A stretch of DNA of 38,597 nt from a virus. How positions within the stretch are numbered: the first letter of the stretch is position 1; every line of letters begins with the position of its first letter. Shown here one piece after another: positions 38,531 through 38,597 of the stretch. The position numbers were made by a program, and so were the translations under genes. The stretch is taken from IMG/VR virus record IMGVR_UViG_3300041809_003289, positions 1 through 38,597 of that record. One strand, given 5' to 3'. The notes beneath the pieces are model-generated. The model did not search any database and was not told the origin of the DNA. It saw nothing but the letters and a program-made list of their open reading frames with translations.

Positions 38531-38597
38531 GGTAACGTTTTTCTGAGGGTAACACGGTTTGAAAGGGCGTAAAGCGGTTTCACAGCTTGCACCGGCG

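Noticed and set aside
1-38597. CRISPR array or diversity-generating retroelement
   Set aside because: No regularly spaced direct repeats, no reverse transcriptase and no template/variable repeat pair were found; the dispersed hairpins are not regularly spaced.

Overview
The window reads as an integrated short-tailed (T7-like, podovirus-type) phage, or most of one, in a GC-rich Gram-negative bacterium. Thr/Asn-rich exported proteins, a predicted outer-membrane beta-barrel and almost no Shine-Dalgarno sequences make a verrucomicrobial host plausible. That assignment is inference from general impression, not a database match.

Left edge (1-1992, minus strand): an IS21-like element end (1-97) cuts into a filamentous-phage/rolling-circle type Rep gene. 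A tyrosine recombinase follows, then an AT-rich palindrome, then a 32-base fragment of a tRNA-Gly 3' end that marks an attachment site. 1993-2501 holds one small minus-strand hypothetical gene and the first of six related AT-rich promoter-like motifs.

Virion region (2502-36311, all plus strand, mostly overlapping or abutting genes): a structural protein and an S74-type fibre; a lysis-type cluster (single-TM coiled-coil protein, two-TM holin-like protein, exported beta-barrel, NlpC/P60-like hydrolase); small and large terminase; two small proteins; portal; scaffold-like protein; major capsid protein; an exported protein; adaptor-like protein; nozzle (gp12-like); two fibre proteins; a sulfotransferase fusion; and three ejection-type proteins, the last 2756 residues long with an HEAGH metallopeptidase motif. 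No tail tube, sheath or tape-measure gene is seen, which fits a short tail. No repressor, polymerase, primase or helicase is seen.

Right edge (36312-38597, minus strand): a two-gene operon of unknown function with its own sigma70-like promoter and a clear ribosome binding site, then a second, different tyrosine recombinase. Two recombinases, each at the right side of its module, suggest either two tandem elements or one element with an extra integrase.

The most unusual signal is a dispersed family of about 20 short GC-rich hairpins, mostly with GCA, GCT or GCAA loops, scattered between 4.3 and 32.2 kb both inside genes and at start and stop codons. Stem sequences vary with compensating changes while loops stay fixed. 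Inside genes nearly all forward copies are read in the same frame, giving recurrent peptides such as APGGSPV, MASAGTA, VAVTQS and GRPQGP. There is no gene-free stretch longer than 300 bases.
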